From: Micavibrio aeruginosavorus EPB
Lineage (GTDB): Bacteria; Pseudomonadota; Alphaproteobacteria; Micavibrionales; Micavibrionaceae
Reading direction: 5' to 3'
DNA length: 64,000 nucleotides
Assembly: GCF_000348745.1 (NCBI RefSeq)
Contig: NC_020812.1
Location: forward strand, 1 to 64,000
In this document: one piece after another, positions 8,091-16,061 of the stretch
Layout: each line of letters begins with the position of its first letter
Numbering within the stretch: the stretch's first letter is position 1
Translations under genes and position numbers: made by a program
Notes under the pieces: generated by a model
What the model was told of the DNA's origin: nothing
Seen by the model: the letters and a program-made list of their open reading frames with translations, nothing else
Databases searched by the model: none

Positions 8091-8801
8091 TTATCGTTCG
8101 AGTTTCGGCAAGGCCCGCTGGGGCAGGAGCGAGGGCAGGGGTTCGCCGTCATAAAGCGGATTGTTGCGGATGGCTTTCGATTGTTTGTGATGAGAGCGGA
8201 TCTTGTTCCAGAAAATATCAGCACCCTTGTAGAGGGCCAGGCTCGACCCGACGATGCACAGCAGCCAGGCGGTGCTCAGATCCTTGTCGTCTGGCGTGTT
8301 CAGCGCGGCGATTTCATCGGCCAGACATTTTTGCACCAGTGTGCCATGGACGCTCCCGACGTCGGCGGGGTCGTTTGTATAGCGCGTCCAGCAAGCCAGA
8401 CCTTCGGGCAGGGCGCGTAAATCCATCACCGCTTGTGATGTGTTGGGCAGCGGAGCGTCTGCGCCCTTGAAGGCGGCGGCCAGACTGACGATGTCGGCCT
8501 TATGCTCTGCGATGCGGATTTCTTCGGGTGTTTTATATTTGACTTTATAGGCCGCGGTTTGAAAGCCGATAACGGCCGCAGCACACAGCCCGGTTTTAGC
8601 GTAGGCGGATCGGATGGAGTTTCTGCGCTCCATATCCCATGCGAGGCTAATATCGAGGGCCAGCTTGCTGCGGGCCCATTCTGCATTTCTGGGTGCCGAA
8701 GGTTCGACCCGGACAATGATGTCGGCGGTCTCGAACGACGGATTGCGCAGCGGTTGTTCCGCACGCAGTTTGGCATAGTGGTGATAAGCTTTTTTAGCCA
8801 T
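8091..8801 (-). CDS. Two-TM membrane protein with conserved Cys-pair loop (cluster member 3)
   Basis: The 236-residue product shares a clear core with the gene at 9281: the first membrane helix is followed by a T-P-E/D-E-I motif, and the loop contains LRALPEGLACWTRYT and LVQKCLADE, against VRATPEGNACWKKYT and LHKCLGDE in the relative. The second helix (WLLCIVGSSLALYKG) and a tail with NNPLYDGEPLP also match (NNPEYNGQPLP). The two loop cysteines are therefore conserved and likely form a disulfide outside the cytoplasm. I know no family for this. It is separated by 8 nt from the upstream gene, so co-transcription is likely. Confidence 0.78.
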   Translation of the reverse strand: MAKKAYHHYAKLRAEQPLRNPSFETADIIVRVEPSAPRNAEWARSKLALDISLAWDMERRNSIRSAYAKTGLCAAAVIGFQTAAYKVKYKTPEEIRIAEHKADIVSLAAAFKGADAPLPNTSQAVMDLRALPEGLACWTRYTNDPADVGSVHGTLVQKCLADEIAALNTPDDKDLSTAWLLCIVGSSLALYKGADIFWNKIRSHHKQSKAIRNNPLYDGEPLPSLLPQRALPKLER

Positions 8802-8809
8802 GGTGTAGC

Positions 8810-9274
8810 TTAGTCCAGTCGCGGGGCTTTGGGTGTTTGCGCATCGCGTTGTGCGATGAGGGCGGCCAGGTCTTTTTTGCTGTCCTTCCGCATCATTCCG
8901 ATGAGGGCTGTTACAAGGGCGGCAGCAACAAACAAAAGCCCGGATTCCACGTAATGCGGGCCCTGTTCTGCGCCCTGTTTATGAACGTTCGCGGGGGGTG
9001 TGGTCAGCGTTTCATAAGCGCTGTATAACGCCGCGCCCAGCAAGCTGGTCGGAAGGGTGATTGATACAATACTCCCGGTAACCATGACCTTTTTCTCACT
9101 CGCGATCCGTGCCTCCAGTGTGCGCAAATCCTCTTCATCCGCGGGCGGAAGCGTGATGATGATATTGTCATCGTTCCATGTTGGAATGGTTTTTTCATCC
9201 GGCTGTACGGATGCTGTCGTATCCGCAAAGGCGGTGCGCGGGCGCGGCGGCGGTGTGCGTGAATCGGCGACCAT
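8810..9274 (-). CDS. Small two-TM membrane protein sharing an N-terminal tail with its neighbour (cluster member 2)
   Basis: The 154 residues open with a proline-rich tail and the block DEKTIPTWNDDNIIITLPPA, which aligns with DEQTIIPTWSEGDNIIVTTA in the gene at 9281. Two membrane segments follow, near 67-85 (MVTGSIVSITLPTSLLGAAL) and 109-127 (ESGLLFVAAALVTALIGMM). The loop lacks the Cys pair, so this looks like a tail-sharing but core-reduced paralogue. It lies 6 nt after the upstream gene and 8 nt before the downstream one. Function unknown; the shared tail suggests a common cytoplasmic partner. Confidence 0.75.
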   Translation of the reverse strand: MVADSRTPPPRPRTAFADTTASVQPDEKTIPTWNDDNIIITLPPADEEDLRTLEARIASEKKVMVTGSIVSITLPTSLLGAALYSAYETLTTPPANVHKQGAEQGPHYVESGLLFVAAALVTALIGMMRKDSKKDLAALIAQRDAQTPKAPRLD

Positions 9275-9280
9275 GGCGAT

Positions 9281-10093
9281 TTAATCCTTATCGAATGTCA
9301 GTGCGGGCTGCTTGATTTTGAACGGACCGGGCAAGGGCTGGCCGTTATATTCCGGGTTATTGACGATGAGATCGCGTTGGTGACGGATGTCCGCGCTTAT
9401 CTGTTTGGTGCCGAATTTTGTAAGCACGGCTCCGACGAGGGCAATAACTGTGAAGACGGCACCAACAACGGTGTCGTTGTGATAGTCGGGGTTTGGGTCA
9501 ATCAGAAAGGGGGAAAATTCATCACCCAGACATTTGTGCAATGTTGCGGTTTGAATGGTGCCGGAATCAGTTTGGGCGCTGGTGTATTTTTTCCAGCAGG
9601 CGTTACCTTCGGGTGTAGCGCGCACATCAATCACCACCTGTGCCGTGTTGTGCAGGGTGGTGTTCAAATCGGCCACGCTGTAATAGGCATCTTTCAAGCG
9701 AGATTTTTTAGCTTCGTTGTCCACCACTTGTTGTTGGAAGGCCGCCTTATGTGCGATTTCATCTGGCGTTGGAATGGTGGTGTAAAATGTAAAGCCACCA
9801 AGTGCAGCGGCTGCAGCGATACACGCGTTACCAGCGGCCAATGTGCGGGCCGTTTGGATCTGATCTGGACGGCTGTAATCATCCCAGGCGCGTTGTAACA
9901 GGATGCGATTGATCTTGCGTGTTTGTTCATCCATCGCGTCCGCAGTGGGTTCGGGCGCGGTGGTGACAATGATGTTATCACCTTCGGACCATGTTGGAAT
10001 GATGGTTTGTTCGTCCGTTTGACCCTGTGCCGCGTGATCCGCAAAATCGGCGCGTCCGCGTGGGGCCGGTGATCGTTTGGGTGGGTAGCTCAT
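9281..10093 (-). CDS. Two-TM membrane protein, first gene of the cluster
   Basis: This 270-residue protein combines the Pro-rich IPTW tail shared with the gene at 8810 and the Cys-pair core shared with the gene at 8091. Domain order: tail (1-55), charged helix with a KINRILLQRAWDDY segment, membrane helix near 85-105, an extracytoplasmic loop of about 100 residues with Cys in PEGNACWKKYT and LHKCLGDE, a second membrane helix near 212-228 (GAVFTVIALVGAVLTKF), and a tail with NNPEYNGQPLPGP. A strong promoter lies 36 nt upstream. It looks like the full-length form from which neighbours derive. No known family recognised. Confidence 0.78.
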   Translation of the reverse strand: MSYPPKRSPAPRGRADFADHAAQGQTDEQTIIPTWSEGDNIIVTTAPEPTADAMDEQTRKINRILLQRAWDDYSRPDQIQTARTLAAGNACIAAAAALGGFTFYTTIPTPDEIAHKAAFQQQVVDNEAKKSRLKDAYYSVADLNTTLHNTAQVVIDVRATPEGNACWKKYTSAQTDSGTIQTATLHKCLGDEFSPFLIDPNPDYHNDTVVGAVFTVIALVGAVLTKFGTKQISADIRHQRDLIVNNPEYNGQPLPGPFKIKQPALTFDKD

Positions 10094-10128
10094 TTTTGCC
10101 CCATAAATTCTTATGAAAATATTGGGGC

Positions 10129-10158
10129 AATATAGGGTGCTGGTGTCCGACGAGTCAA
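10129..10158 (-). promoter_or_regulatory. Sigma70-type promoter of the seven-gene membrane cluster
   Basis: On the minus strand TTGACT (10153-10158) and TATATT (10129-10134) are 18 nt apart. The start codon at 10093 lies about 30 nt past the expected transcription start. The flanking 10159-10200 is very AT-rich. Confidence 0.7.
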
Positions 10159-10202
10159 TAAATTTTCATAATATTATATTAAGTAGAATTTATCTTTTAA
10201 AA

Positions 10203-11963
10203 TCAGCGCATAAGGCCGGAAATCCACTCCGGCGTTCCGGTGCCCAGAACAAGCGTCACCCCCAAAATCACGGCCAGGGCGGCAACGGTGCAACCCCAGG
10301 CGGCCCAGCCGGTTTTTCCGGCGCGGGGCATGAATTTTTTGCGCTTGTCCGGCGGGATCATCGGGCGGACCAGATCGAGGATGCGGGCGCGGGTGACGAA
10401 CCGCGCCGCATGGGTCAGGGCGTAGCCGAACAATCCGGCCCATGCGCAATCCACCACGGCGGACACGAACAAGGGCGCGGGCACCGGCGGCATCGCCGCC
10501 CAGAAGGTTCCACGCAAGCCACCCATAAACCACAGCGCATAAAATCCGCCCGTGGCGATTGTTCCGACGGCCAGCGTCATGATGCGGGACAGGCGGGTGA
10601 GGCGGGCCAGCCCCTGCGCCGATAACATCACCAGCCGTTCAATCGCATCAGCTTCAATCCCGGCGGTGTAGCGTTTGCGCACCATCGCGAAGGCTTTTTT
10701 CGGCGGCAGGGTGGCGGCGGCCAGCAGGGATGTGGCGATGATTTTTGTGCGCGCGGATTCGTGCAGGTTGTTTTTGACGCTGAACCCGTTGGCGGCCTGA
10801 TGTAGGCGTTCCACGCCCGGCGCGATCAGCCGTTCCAGAAACGGCGGGAAGTGCAGCAATTCACCGTTAAACCCCAGCATCTGGCCGGATAAAACCTGAT
10901 CCCCCAGCTTGAATTGGATCATGCCCCACGGCAGGCGGGCGTGATAGGGGATGATAACCTCGTCCCGGATATGTTCGGCGGTGCGCAGTTCTTTTTGCCA
11001 GGCCTGTTGTTCGTTCCCCTGCAGCACGAACAGTTCGGCGTGCCCGTCGGAGACCAGCGCCGGGCCGTATGTATCAATCATCGGCGGCAGGGCGACCGGC
11101 AGATCGTAAAGATCATAGGCAAAGCGTGTCAGGGCATCAAAGCTGACATAGGCGATATCGCTGATGCGGCCCGAGGCATTGCATTGTGCGCACCCGACGC
11201 GGCCCGTGCCGGTGCAGGGGCGGCATTTCATCTGCCCCGTTTGGTGGCAGGCTTCGCACCCAATGACGCGTTTGCCATGGCATCGGTTACAGGGCATGGG
11301 CTGGTTGGTGTTTTGATTGCGAATGGTGCCGTTGCCGTGACAGGCGGGGCAGTTCAATGTGCGTTGCCCGCGGCAGCGATGACACGGCAAACGCCCATCA
11401 CCATTGCACGGCCCGCACGCCAGCTTGCCCGTCCCGCTGCAGGGATTGCAGCTGTTATGGTGCACAAAACTTTTGTTCAGACGGTCGAGTTTGATGACCA
11501 GATTATTGACGGCAAAGCCCTTGTCCGCGCGTTTTTCCAGCACGTCGATCGCGTAATTGACGATGACGCTGTTGCGTGTGGTTTTTTCAACCTCGGTCTG
11601 GATGCGCATGTGCAGGTCGGCGGTGGAGCCGACCACTTCGGCGTTGCCCTGTTTTCCGGGTACGGATTTGTGCGCGATCTGGTGACGGATTTCGAACAAG
11701 GTGCGGGCGTCGAAATTGATGATGGCCCCGTCGAATCCGTCCAGCATGACATCCTCGGCCTTGGCCCCGTTGCCATGGACCAGCGCCTTCATCCGCTTGG
11801 TGGCCAGTGCCAGAAGATGGGCATCGACCGGATCAATCTGCAACGGCTCACCCTCTGGCCCGATCATCAGGGCCAGCGTGGCATCGGTAAAGAGCGGACG
11901 GTCCGTCTGTGGATCGACGGGGCCGGTATAGGCGGGGTTTTCGTTCGGCGGCAATCCGGTCAT
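10203..11963 (-). CDS. Membrane protein with eight CxxC motifs (DnaJ-like zinc-finger array) and three TM helices
   Basis: The 586 residues divide into an N-terminal domain (1-165), a cysteine array (172-261), a middle domain (265-450) and three predicted C-terminal membrane helices (about 461-483, 495-518, 552-574). The CxxC pairs begin at 172, 183, 194, 205 and at 225, 236, 247, 258: two sets of four with an exact 11-residue period. Several read CxxCxGxG as in the DnaJ zinc centre (for example CNPCSGTG, CRPCTGTG), but there is no J domain, so it is not DnaJ. Metal binding is likely. The gene begins 10 nt after the hydrolase gene and is probably co-transcribed with it. Confidence 0.8.
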   Translation of the reverse strand: MTGLPPNENPAYTGPVDPQTDRPLFTDATLALMIGPEGEPLQIDPVDAHLLALATKRMKALVHGNGAKAEDVMLDGFDGAIINFDARTLFEIRHQIAHKSVPGKQGNAEVVGSTADLHMRIQTEVEKTTRNSVIVNYAIDVLEKRADKGFAVNNLVIKLDRLNKSFVHHNSCNPCSGTGKLACGPCNGDGRLPCHRCRGQRTLNCPACHGNGTIRNQNTNQPMPCNRCHGKRVIGCEACHQTGQMKCRPCTGTGRVGCAQCNASGRISDIAYVSFDALTRFAYDLYDLPVALPPMIDTYGPALVSDGHAELFVLQGNEQQAWQKELRTAEHIRDEVIIPYHARLPWGMIQFKLGDQVLSGQMLGFNGELLHFPPFLERLIAPGVERLHQAANGFSVKNNLHESARTKIIATSLLAAATLPPKKAFAMVRKRYTAGIEADAIERLVMLSAQGLARLTRLSRIMTLAVGTIATGGFYALWFMGGLRGTFWAAMPPVPAPLFVSAVVDCAWAGLFGYALTHAARFVTRARILDLVRPMIPPDKRKKFMPRAGKTGWAAWGCTVAALAVILGVTLVLGTGTPEWISGLMR

Positions 11964-11972
11964 GCGGGCGCG

Positions 11973-12683
11973 TTACGCCGCCGCCGATTTTTTCAGCGCT
12001 TTTTCCAGGAAATCGCGCGTGCGGCCATTGGCCAGATCGGCGGACGGAGCATCGAAATGTTCGCCATTGATGCGGGCAAAGGCATGGTTCACACCCGGAT
12101 AGGAATGAATGGTAATGGCCGGGTTGGCGGACAAAGCGGATTTGATTTTCGCCTGCGCATCCTTGCTGACAAACTTGTCTTCCTCGGCGATGTGCATCAG
12201 CAGCGGGGTTTTGATGCCCTTGCCTTCGGCCAGCATGTCATCCAGACCAACGCCGTAATAGGATACGGACACATCCACTTTGCTGCGCGCGGCCATCAGG
12301 TAGGCCAGCTTGCCACCGAGGCAATACCCAACGCATCCGACATCGCCTGTGGAATGGGCGTGCCCGCGCATGGTGTGCAGCGTGGCGCGCAAATCTTCAA
12401 CGCCCAGATCGACATCAAAGGCGTTGTACAGGGAAAAGGCCTTTTTCCATTCGGCTTCGGTTTTGTCGGTGATGTCGACACCCGGTTCAATGCGCCAGAA
12501 CAAATCCGGGCAGACGGCCAGATAGCCCATTTCGGCCATGCGGTCGCAATGTTCGCGCATATCCGCATTCACGCCAAAAATTTCCTGAATCATGATCACG
12601 ACCGGGGCCGGGGTGACGGCCGGGGTGGCGATATAGGCGGTGAAGGACTGACCGTCCTTGGTCGGAATTGTGATGGTGGGCAT
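11973..12683 (-). CDS. Dienelactone hydrolase family protein
   Basis: This is a 236-residue alpha/beta hydrolase of the dienelactone hydrolase family, probably cytosolic. The oxyanion/N-terminal motif VIMIQEIFGVN, the nucleophile elbow GYCLGG with catalytic Cys, the Asp-bearing segment HIAEEDKFV and the His motif PGVNHAF are all present, giving the expected Cys-Asp-His triad. Substrate cannot be told; many such proteins hydrolyse simple esters or lactones and are not in the chlorocatechol pathway. The start at 12683 follows AGAGGT at good spacing; the open frame upstream was rejected as it lacks family similarity. The CxxC-array gene follows 10 nt downstream. Confidence 0.93.
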   Translation of the reverse strand: MPTITIPTKDGQSFTAYIATPAVTPAPVVIMIQEIFGVNADMREHCDRMAEMGYLAVCPDLFWRIEPGVDITDKTEAEWKKAFSLYNAFDVDLGVEDLRATLHTMRGHAHSTGDVGCVGYCLGGKLAYLMAARSKVDVSVSYYGVGLDDMLAEGKGIKTPLLMHIAEEDKFVSKDAQAKIKSALSANPAITIHSYPGVNHAFARINGEHFDAPSADLANGRTRDFLEKALKKSAAA

Positions 12684-12852
12684 GGGGAAGACCTCTATTG
12701 AAATTGTTTGATTAAAAAACGACACACCCCAAGACGATACAGTGAGATCCATTGGGGGAAAAGGTGGGAATCGGGAAAAGTTTGCGCGGGGTGGATGTGA
12801 ATGTTATGACATCCCCCATTCATAATCCAAACAATAGATCAGGGGCTTTTGT

Positions 12853-13701
12853 ATGACCGATTCAGGCGCAAAAACAGAGATTGAGCAATTACAAGACGCG
12901 GTCGCACAGAGCAAAAAGCGGTGCGGACGCTTGCTGGCACTGGCCTTTGCGCTGGCCGTCGCCGGGGTTGCCGGCACCGTTTATTACGAGAATGAAATTG
13001 ATAAAGCGCAAGAAGCGAACAGCAAGCTGCAACAGGATTTGCGCAAAGCCAACGATACAGCCCTTGGGGCTTTGTCCAAAGCCATTGAGAAGGCGCAGGA
13101 AAACATTCAATTGCATCGTGATCTGAACAAAAAGGCCGAGGCCAGCCAGATCGAGCAATTGGTTGTACAGGCCAATGCGATGGCCAAGGCATCGTGGGCG
13201 CTGTGTGAAAAGGAGGGGAGCAAGGGGTTCGGATTGGACAATGTTTACCATGACACAGCGGGGTACGTTGAAGGACTGGGCGGTTACACCCACCGGCAGA
13301 TAACGCCCGTGGCCCAGACGTTGTCGATGGTGAATGACCTGCAGCAAAACAATATCCGGGTGGTGGAGCGTAACCTGCGCTCTCGCCTGAATCCGGTTTT
13401 GGCGCAATGGTTTAACAGCCCATCTTATGGCCAGGTTCTGGTGGTGGATGATTTGCTGTTCAGCGATGGGCAGCGGGCCGTGCGGGATTTGGTGGGTGAT
13501 GTGGTGAGCGGGCGCGTCACTGTGCCGCAGGGGCAGGTTCTGGCGCTGGTGGCCGAGGAACAGGACGATCTGAAAGCGTATCCGGACGGGTATAAACTCC
13601 GCCGCGTGAATGCGCCAATCGGGGCAGAAAAGGTCACCATGACCAGCGACGATCTATCGTCTTATCGTGTGAAAATCCTTCCGCATCCATGCCCGCAATA
13701 A
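12853..13701 (+). CDS. Unknown membrane-anchored coiled-coil protein
   Basis: The 282-residue protein has a short charged N-terminus, one membrane helix near 25-45 (LLALAFALAVAGVAGTVYY) and then a long heptad-rich helix (about 46-115, beginning ENEIDKAQEANSKLQQDL). The remaining 165 residues look globular, with a segment YGQVLVVDDLLFSDGQRAVRD. Topology is probably N-in with the coiled coil and globular part outside the cytoplasm. I do not recognise the family. The plan (helix, one TM, coiled coil) is distinct from the two-TM cluster upstream, although both lie in the same accessory block. A hairpin at 13740-13766 may end its transcript. Confidence 0.72.
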   Translation: MTDSGAKTEIEQLQDAVAQSKKRCGRLLALAFALAVAGVAGTVYYENEIDKAQEANSKLQQDLRKANDTALGALSKAIEKAQENIQLHRDLNKKAEASQIEQLVVQANAMAKASWALCEKEGSKGFGLDNVYHDTAGYVEGLGGYTHRQITPVAQTLSMVNDLQQNNIRVVERNLRSRLNPVLAQWFNSPSYGQVLVVDDLLFSDGQRAVRDLVGDVVSGRVTVPQGQVLALVAEEQDDLKAYPDGYKLRRVNAPIGAEKVTMTSDDLSSYRVKILPHPCPQ

Positions 13702-13739
13702 AAACGGCCTTTTCTTTGGCGGTTTAATCTCTATCCTGT

Positions 13740-13772
13740 CAAAGCGGCTCCCACGGGGCCGCTTTGATCGCT
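13740..13772 (+). terminator. Probable terminator hairpin after the coiled-coil gene
   Basis: CAAAGCGGC (13740-13748) pairs with GCCGCTTTG (13758-13766), followed by a weak T-rich tail ATCGCTTTT. Stem is strong and the T-run poor. Confidence 0.5.
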
Positions 13773-13789
13773 TTTGAAAGGATACGGCC

Positions 13790-14101
13790 ATGAAAGTCGA
13801 GTTGGAGATTGAGTGCACGCCGGAAGAAGCCCGTGCGTTTTTTGGATTGCCCAACATTGCGCCTATGCAGGACCGCATGATGAAGGAAATGGAAGACCGG
13901 ATCCTTGAAAATATCCGCAATCTGGACCCGGAAACATTGATCAACACATGGATGCCCATGACGATCAACAACTGGAACGAAATGCAGAAAATGTTCTGGT
14001 CGCAGATGGGGCAATCGATGCCGAATATGCCCGGTATGCCGGGGTTTGGGACAGCCGCGACCAGCGACGAAAAATCCAAAAAGACATCCAAAGACAAATA
14101 A
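13790..14101 (+). CDS. DUF6489-like small acidic protein
   Basis: The 103-residue protein begins MKVELEIECTPEEARAFFGLP, an opening I associate with a small alphaproteobacterial family (DUF6489). It is acidic, mostly helical and Met-rich, with a C-terminal lysine-rich tail (SDEKSKKTSKDK). The WMPMTINNWNEMQKMFWSQM segment is amphipathic, recalling phasin-like or surface-binding helices, but that is speculative. It stands 9 nt before mnmE and shares its direction, so the two may be co-transcribed. The predicted product is cytosolic and has no signal peptide. Function is not established. Confidence 0.8.
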   Translation: MKVELEIECTPEEARAFFGLPNIAPMQDRMMKEMEDRILENIRNLDPETLINTWMPMTINNWNEMQKMFWSQMGQSMPNMPGMPGFGTAATSDEKSKKTSKDK

Positions 14102-14110
14102 AACCCGGCC

Positions 14111-15466
14111 ATGACGACATCGCATTCCGATACGATTTTCGCCCTTGCCACACCCCCCGGACGGGGTGGGGTGGCGGTGGTGCGCGTGTCGGGACCGTTG
14201 GCGCATCAATCGGCGCGGGTGATTGCAGGCGACAAACCGCTGACCCCGCGTATGACCGTGGTGCGCATGGTGCGGGATCCCAACAGTGGCGCGGTGATCG
14301 ACCACGCCATGGTGATCGGTTTTCAGGGCCCCGCCAGCTTCACCGGCGAAGACGTGGTGGAATACCATCTGCATGGCGGCCCGGCGGTGGTGCGGGCCAT
14401 GCTGGACGCATTGAAAACACAGGCCGGACACCGCATGGCCGAGCCGGGGGAATTTACCCGCCGCGCCTTTGAAAACGGCAAGATGGATTTAACCGCCGCC
14501 GAAGCCATTGCGGATTTGATCCATGCCGAAACACAATTGCAGGCGCAACAGGCTTTGCGCCAGATGGATGGGGCGCTGTCCAGTCTGTATGAAGGCTGGC
14601 GCGATCAACTCAAACGGGCCTTGGCGCATTTGGAAGCCGATCTGGATTTCCCGGATGAGGATTTGCCCGACGGTGTCGCGGCACAGGTAACACCCGTCAT
14701 TCTTGATCTGATCGAAGATGTGCAGGACCATTTGAACGACAACCGCCGCGGCGAACGGCTGCGTGATGGTATTCAAATTGCCGTCATTGGCGCGCCCAAT
14801 GCGGGCAAATCATCACTGGTCAATGCGCTGGCCAAGCGCGATGTGGCGATTGTATCTGATCAGGCGGGCACCACCCGTGATGTGATTGAGGTGCATCTGG
14901 ATCTCAACGGCTATCCGGTCATTCTGGCCGACACGGCGGGCCTGCGCCCCGATCAGATCGGCACAAGTGGCGCCGATGCGATTGAGGGCGAGGGCATTCG
15001 CCGCGCCCTGCAACGGGCCGAAAGTGCGGATATTCGTATGCTGGTGTTCGATGCCACGGACGACACGCTGGATCGCCACACACTGGGTCTGGTGGATGAA
15101 AATTGCATCATTGTGGCGAACAAGGCGGACACGCAAGGTGCACGCCCCGTTGATATCACGGGCTACACGGCGATCGATGTATCCGCTCGCACAGGCCAGG
15201 GTATGGATGGATTGATCAATGCCATGATTGAACGGCTGGAGCAGGTGGTGGGCCGCCGTGAGGCCCCGTCATTAACCCGCGCGCGTCACCGCGATGCGTT
15301 GGAACAATGCCACGATCATTTGACGCGGGCGCTGGCCGCACCATTGCCGGAATTGATGGCAGAGGATGTACGGCTGGCCTTACGCGCGCTGGGCCGCATC
15401 ACGGGCCGCGTTGATGTTGAAGATTTGCTCGATGTTATTTTCCGCGATTTTTGTATCGGGAAATAA
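14111..15466 (+). CDS. mnmE: tRNA-U34 modification GTPase MnmE
   Basis: MnmE with MnmG installs the 5-carboxymethylaminomethyl group at U34 of tRNAs reading two-fold split boxes. The 451 residues show the family order: N-terminal folate-binding domain with TIFALATPPGRGGVAVVRVSG, a helical domain, and an inserted G domain with P-loop GAPNAGKS (227-234), a TTRD switch, DTAGL and NKAD. The C-terminus ends in FCIGK, which holds the conserved catalytic Cys. In most alphaproteobacteria mnmG follows directly; here three unrelated membrane-protein genes (15467-17355) intervene. The stop codon touches that of the convergent gene. Confidence 0.97.
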   Translation: MTTSHSDTIFALATPPGRGGVAVVRVSGPLAHQSARVIAGDKPLTPRMTVVRMVRDPNSGAVIDHAMVIGFQGPASFTGEDVVEYHLHGGPAVVRAMLDALKTQAGHRMAEPGEFTRRAFENGKMDLTAAEAIADLIHAETQLQAQQALRQMDGALSSLYEGWRDQLKRALAHLEADLDFPDEDLPDGVAAQVTPVILDLIEDVQDHLNDNRRGERLRDGIQIAVIGAPNAGKSSLVNALAKRDVAIVSDQAGTTRDVIEVHLDLNGYPVILADTAGLRPDQIGTSGADAIEGEGIRRALQRAESADIRMLVFDATDDTLDRHTLGLVDENCIIVANKADTQGARPVDITGYTAIDVSARTGQGMDGLINAMIERLEQVVGRREAPSLTRARHRDALEQCHDHLTRALAAPLPELMAEDVRLALRALGRITGRVDVEDLLDVIFRDFCIGK

Positions 15467-16039
15467 TTACGGTTTTACGCCCGTCTGAAAGCAATAAGCC
15501 GGCACGTTCTGTTCCCGCATAAAACGCAGGAAGTCCTGAGCCGTCTCGCCCTCACAATTCTTTGACGTCATTTCATAGACCAGCGTGTCTTTATCCAGCG
15601 TGGCGGTCGGTGTGGATTCATCGGGGCCGCTGACCACCGCATTGAAAATGGTGTCCAGGCTGGGGGTGGCTGTGAGCACGGCGGCATAAAGCGCCATGGC
15701 GGCGGCATGGCCGGCCATATGGGACGGACCGTGATTTTTGACGAAGAGTTTGTTGTTCTCGCGAAACTCATGCTGGGCGCGGCCCGCGCGATAAGTCACA
15801 TAACCACATGTGGCGGCGAGGCTGGCGGTTACGCCGGCGGCGGCGAAGGCCAGCACGGGTGTTATACCACCCAGCATGCCCAGCATCAGGGAAAGGGCTC
15901 CGCCATTGATCACGATGGGCGTAATGGCAAAGGCCGACGCAACGCCAACGACCATCAGGGCACCGCTGGTCACGCCCATCGAGAATGAGGCCAGTGCGTT
16001 GCTGTTTAAAAAATCGCGGGTTTTTTTGATCAGGGTCAT
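15467..16039 (-). CDS. Small multi-TM membrane protein with C-terminal Cys pair (paralogue A)
   Basis: The 190-residue protein has three to four hydrophobic segments: about 18-42 (FSMGVTSGALMVVGVASAFAIT), 48-75 (a Gly-rich helix pair) and a shorter one around 105-125. The C-terminal 45 residues are soluble and match the gene at 16062: TLVYEMTSKNCEGETAQDFLRFM against HLVYVLESKDCDSESAKELERFM, with a second Cys ten to fifteen residues later in both. That tail is likely extracytoplasmic with a disulfide. The start at 16039 was chosen over a longer frame that lacks membrane character. No known family; paralogy is seen directly. Confidence 0.78.
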   Translation of the reverse strand: MTLIKKTRDFLNSNALASFSMGVTSGALMVVGVASAFAITPIVINGGALSLMLGMLGGITPVLAFAAAGVTASLAATCGYVTYRAGRAQHEFRENNKLFVKNHGPSHMAGHAAAMALYAAVLTATPSLDTIFNAVVSGPDESTPTATLDKDTLVYEMTSKNCEGETAQDFLRFMREQNVPAYCFQTGVKP

Positions 16040-16061
16040 TGGTTTTTTCTCTCTTGAAAAA

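Noticed and set aside
10914-12701. A 595-codon open frame on the + strand opposite the CxxC-array and hydrolase genes
   Set aside because: The minus strand has clear domains here; the long frame is an effect of high GC at third codon positions and shows no recognisable motif.
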